Source: Rhodovulum sp. 12E13 (GTDB lineage: Bacteria > Pseudomonadota > Alphaproteobacteria > Rhodobacterales > Rhodobacteraceae). From it: a stretch of 64,000 nt of DNA. Position 1 is the stretch's first letter; every line of letters begins with the position of its first letter. Location: positions 124,001-188,000 of the forward strand of contig NZ_QPLK01000006.1 in assembly GCF_003340565.1 (NCBI RefSeq), given 5' to 3'. Positions 60,342 to 64,000 of the stretch are shown piece after piece. The notes beneath the pieces were generated by a model, which was not told the origin of the DNA, searched no databases, and worked only from the letters and a program-made list of their open reading frames with translations. The position numbers were made by a program, and so were the translations under genes.

Positions 60342-61781
60342 ATGCTCCACCCCGTCACCGACAGCATCGAGGCAGAGCTGCGGGCCCGCCTTACCCACGC
60401 CGCCTTCCGTCCGCTCGAGCCGCGCTACCTCGAGGAGCCGCGCGGACGCTGGCGCACCGAGGACGCGCTGCTGGTGGCCCCGGCCACGGCCGACGAGGTG
60501 GCCGATGTCGTGCGCGTCGCAGGTGCGGCGCGTGTGCCGGTCGTGCCCTATGGCGGCGGCACCGGCCTCGTCGGCGGCCAGATCGCGAGCGCCGGCCCCC
60601 GGCCCATCCTGCTGTCGCTCGAACGGATGACGGCGATCCGCTCCGTCCACCCCGACGAGGCGGTGCTGGTGGCAGAGGCGGGCGCGATCCTCGCCGACGT
60701 CCAGTCGGCAGCCGCGGCTGCGGGGCTGACCTTTCCGCTCTCGCTCGCCTCGGGCGGCTCTGCGCGGATCGGCGGGCTGCTCGCCACCAATGCGGGCGGC
60801 GTGGGCGTGCTGCGCTACGGCAACGCCCGCGACCTCTGCCTCGGGATCGAGGCGGTCTTGCCGGACGGGTCGGTGCATCACGGACTGAAGCGGCTGCGCA
60901 AGGACAATACCGGCTACGACCTGAAGAACCTGCTGATCGGCGCCGAGGGGACGCTGGGGGTGATTACCGCCGCCGTGCTGCGCCTGCACCCGCGCCCCGC
61001 CGCAGAAGGCGCGGCGCTGGTCGTCGTGCCCTCGCCCGAGGCGGCGCTGAAGCTGCTGGCGCTCGCCCGCGGGCGGATGGCCGAGGGCGTCAGCGCCTTC
61101 GAGCTCATGGGCGGGCAGGGGCTGCGCTTCCTGGAGGAGACGATGCCCGAGGTGCGCCGCCCGGTCGATCCCGCGCCCGACTGGTGCGTGCTGATCGATG
61201 TCGGACTTGCACAGGGGCTCGATCCGGCCGCGGCACTGGAGGACCTCTTTGCCGAAGCCTTCGAGGCGGGCCTGGCCACAGACGGGGTGATCGCGCAGAG
61301 CGAGGCGCAGCGCGCCGCCTTCTGGCATGTGCGCGAGACGATCCCCGAGGCCAACCGGCGTATCGGCTCGGTCTCGTCGCACGACATCTCGGTGCCGCTT
61401 TCGGCGATCCCCGCGTTCATCGCGCGGGCCGATGCCGCGCTCGCCGAACTCGGCGACATGCGGATCAACTGCTTCGGCCACGTGGGCGACGGCAACCTGC
61501 ACTACAATGTCTTTCCCGCACCCGGCCGCGGCCACGACGATTACGAGCCGCTGCGCCCCGCCATCAAGGCCGCGGTGCATGACCTCGTCCACGAGATGGG
61601 CGGTTCGGTTTCCGCCGAGCACGGGGTTGGCCGGCTCAAGGTTGCCGAGCTCGAGCGCTACGGCGATCCGGCCAAGCTCGCCGCGATGCGCGCGATCAAG
61701 GCCGCGCTCGACCCTGGGGGCATCATGAACCCCGGCGCGGTGCTGCGCGTGGCGGCCGGCGGCGCGCCCGACCCTGCGTGA
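60342..61781 (+). CDS. FAD-linked oxidase, D-2-hydroxyacid dehydrogenase type
   Basis: A 479-residue flavoprotein with an N-terminal FAD-binding PCMH domain (VVPYGGGTGLVGGQIASAGP, FPLSLASGGSARIGGLLATN, DNTGYDLKNLLIGAEGTLGV) and a C-terminal domain with the NCFGHVGDGNLHYNVF motif and GVGRLKVAELERYGDPAKLA. This is the D-lactate/D-2-hydroxyglutarate/glycolate dehydrogenase group; the substrate is not resolved. It starts 2 bases after the MBL gene, so the two are probably one operon. A degraded family-2 repeat follows. Confidence 0.9.
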   Translation: MLHPVTDSIEAELRARLTHAAFRPLEPRYLEEPRGRWRTEDALLVAPATADEVADVVRVAGAARVPVVPYGGGTGLVGGQIASAGPRPILLSLERMTAIRSVHPDEAVLVAEAGAILADVQSAAAAAGLTFPLSLASGGSARIGGLLATNAGGVGVLRYGNARDLCLGIEAVLPDGSVHHGLKRLRKDNTGYDLKNLLIGAEGTLGVITAAVLRLHPRPAAEGAALVVVPSPEAALKLLALARGRMAEGVSAFELMGGQGLRFLEETMPEVRRPVDPAPDWCVLIDVGLAQGLDPAAALEDLFAEAFEAGLATDGVIAQSEAQRAAFWHVRETIPEANRRIGSVSSHDISVPLSAIPAFIARADAALAELGDMRINCFGHVGDGNLHYNVFPAPGRGHDDYEPLRPAIKAAVHDLVHEMGGSVSAEHGVGRLKVAELERYGDPAKLAAMRAIKAALDPGGIMNPGAVLRVAAGGAPDPA

Positions 61782-61800
61782 GGCGCGGGCCGAGGGCGGC

Positions 61801-61831
61801 CCTCCGGGGGGGATCCACGCAAGAAGAAGCA
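61801..61831 (+). repeat. Family-2 repeat, degraded copy
   Basis: CCTCCGGGGGGGATCC then ACGCAAGAAGAAGCAGG keeps the CCGGGGGAT and CAAGAAGAAGC parts of the tail. It lies 20 bases after the oxidase stop, in the same orientation. Confidence 0.55.
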
Positions 61832-61895
61832 GGCGCGGCGCACGCGCGAGGCACGGCTGCGGCGCCGGGGCGTTTCTCGCGCAACAGCGCGCCCC

Positions 61896-61922
61896 GGCTT
61901 CTTTCTGTCGCAAATACGCAAT
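61896..61922 (-). repeat. Family-2 repeat tail on the opposite strand
   Basis: On the minus strand TTGCGTATTTGCG then ACAGAAAGAAGCC matches the copy at 47836. It lies 80 bases after the apt stop and is oriented with apt, so the two convergent genes are each followed by their own strand-specific copy. Confidence 0.6.
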
Positions 61923-62001
61923 CTCGCGGCGCCGCCCGCGCGCGACGCGGGGCACGGATGCGCGGCCTGGACGCGGGGCCTCGGGGCGCGTCCCGGGCCG
62001 G

Positions 62002-62540
62002 CTAGTCGCCCTCGAAGGCGCAGAGCGCGTGGACATCCTGCCCCATCGCCTCAAGTCTCGCCCGGCCGCCGAGATCGGGCAGGTCGATGACGAAGGCGCA
62101 GCCCACCACCGTACCGCCCAGCCGCTCGATCAGCCTGATGCCGGCCTCGGCCGTGCCGCCCGTGGCCAGCAGGTCGTCGACCAGCAGCACGCGCGCGCCC
62201 GGCGCGAGCGAGTCGTCGTGCATCTCCATCACCGCCTCGCCGTATTCCAGCACGTAGGCCTCCGAGATCACCGCGCCGGGCAGCTTGCCCTTCTTGCGGA
62301 TCGGCACGAAGCCCTTGCCAAGCTGGTGCGCGATGGCGCCGCCGAGGATGAAGCCGCGCGCCTCGAGCCCCGCCACGGCGTCGATCGGCTGGCCGGACCA
62401 CGGGTGGAGCAGCTGATCGACCGCCATGCGCAGGCCGCGCGGGTCGGCGAACAGCGTGGTCACGTCGCGGAACATGATCCCCTCGTGGGGGAAGTCGGCG
62501 ATGGTGCGGATGTAGTCGCGGACGGTCTTGCCGTTGTTCA

Positions 62541-62541
<1 letters not shown>
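62002..62541 (-). CDS. apt: Adenine phosphoribosyltransferase
   Basis: Salvages adenine with PRPP to AMP. The 179-residue protein has [20 protein letters not shown] at the N-terminus, [20 protein letters not shown], and the PRPP-binding signature [20 protein letters not shown]. The start at 62541 shares its first base with the mtnP stop (TGATG), so it is coupled to MtnP, which produces the adenine. Confidence 0.96.
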
Positions 62542-63413
<872 letters not shown>

Positions 63414-63694
63414 GCTGCGCTGCTCCGCTTTGCCCCGATTCCCTGCCCGACCCTGCCGCGGGGGGCGGGGAATGGGAAGGGTGCCGCCGTGCCGCTCGCC
63501 CGCGTGCGACCCGGACGTGCCCGGTCATGAGCGCGCCCGGCTCTGCGCGTCGATGCAGCGGAGCTGTGCATGACCGAAGGCGGCGGCGGCCGGAACACAT
63601 GGGCCGAAAGCCTGTTGGAGAGTCGAGATCGCGGGAGACGGGCCGGCCCGCCGGCCGCGTCCCCCGTGACCGGACAAAAGGAAAGGAGACCGAC

Positions 63695-64000
63695 ATGAAA
63701 CGCATTCTGACGACCACCGCGCTCGCCATCGCTCTCGCCGCGCCGGCGGCCGCCGATACCGACATGCTCCGCAACGTGCTCGAGAACCGGTTCGAGGATG
63801 TCGACGTGAGCACGCTGACCGACGAGCAGGTGCGCGCGCTCTACGCCGCCACCGCCGGCGAGGACAGCGCCGCCGACATTCAGGGCCGGGTCGATTCCAT
63901 CGTGGCAGACAGCCAGTACGAGATGGACGAAGAGGCGATCATGGCCGATCCCGACGAAATGGCGCGCATGGGCGGCTCGAACGATCTGCGCAACGTGGTC
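63695..64000 (+). CDS. Partial secreted protein of unknown function (C-terminus off the right edge)
   Basis: An open frame of 102 codons from an ATG at 63695 to the window edge. GGAAAGGAGACCGAC precedes the start. It has a signal peptide (MKRILTTTALAIALAAPAAA) and a mature acidic region TDMLRNVLENRFEDVDVSTL then TDEQVRALYAATAGEDSA. The segment DMLRNVLENRF reappears as DLRNVV near the edge, hinting at an internal repeat. No family is recognised. Confidence 0.7.
   Translation, partial: MKRILTTTALAIALAAPAAADTDMLRNVLENRFEDVDVSTLTDEQVRALYAATAGEDSAADIQGRVDSIVADSQYEMDEEAIMADPDEMARMGGSNDLRNVV

Overview
This window looks like a stretch of core chromosome from a high-GC alphaproteobacterium, most likely family Rhodobacteraceae. 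The evidence is gene content and neighbourhoods: trgA-trgB (first described in Rhodobacter sphaeroides), adjacent photolyase and cyclopropane synthase genes, DUF4169 and ribbon-helix-helix genes beside fumC and sspB, lptF-lptG-lptD-surA-pdxA-rsmA next to pepA-holC, mtnP-apt, a DUF4167 gene, and a circularly permuted (two-piece) tmRNA. No insertion sequence, prophage, CRISPR array or rRNA operon was seen. No species is named because the sequence alone does not support one.

Layout. 1-10.5 kb: a partial unknown gene, purC, the dctB-dctD two-component pair, RNase E, a TusA-like protein and ccdA. 10.5-17.6 kb: a membrane alpha/beta-hydrolase-like protein, a cytochrome P450, three small minus-strand genes, a secreted DUF4453/YARHG-like protein, fumC, a VPLPA-CTERM surface-protein candidate and sspB. 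17.7-22.9 kb: chrA coupled to a VWA/DUF1194 gene, the oxygen-independent ubiquinone operon ubiT-ubiU-ubiV with an FNR-type box, and the two-piece tmRNA. 23.4-32.3 kb: DinB-like, acuI, a class V aminotransferase fold protein, phr-cfa, trgA-trgB and a ZIP transporter. 32.4-45.7 kb: prfA-prmC, a DUF4167 protein, then the long minus-strand envelope operon lptF-lptG-lptD-surA-pdxA-rsmA facing away from pepA-holC. 45.8-53.4 kb: DUF2306 membrane protein, aminotransferase, cysS, cimA, a squalene/phytoene synthase-fold protein and an MFS transporter. 53.7-64 kb: zwf-pgl-pgi (glucose-6-phosphate entry into Entner-Doudoroff/pentose phosphate routes), an orphan ATP-grasp-like gene, a thioesterase, tRNA-Gly(CCC), an MBL-fold hydrolase, an FAD-linked oxidase, mtnP-apt and a partial secreted protein.

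Functional couplings. PrmC methylates the GGQ glutamine of release factors such as the adjacent prfA product. MtnP releases adenine, which Apt recycles. LptF/G/D and SurA all serve outer-membrane biogenesis. UbiT/U/V make ubiquinone without oxygen, and a palindrome centred at -41.5 from a predicted start site fits FNR-type anaerobic activation.

The most unusual non-coding content is two families of dispersed, oriented intergenic elements. Family 1 is a tandem pair of A/T-rich hairpins (4 copies). Family 2 is a GC hairpin block ending in a GTATTTG...CAAGA-type tail (7 copies, some degraded). In 10 of 11 cases the element sits just downstream of a gene and in the same orientation as it, suggesting 3'-end or terminator-like roles. 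Other points of interest are predicted leaderless starts (dctB, ccdA and the gene at 10562), a DctD lacking a recognisable GAFTGA loop, and a short Cys-containing frame upstream of cysS. All functions are inferred by reading the sequence; no database search was run.
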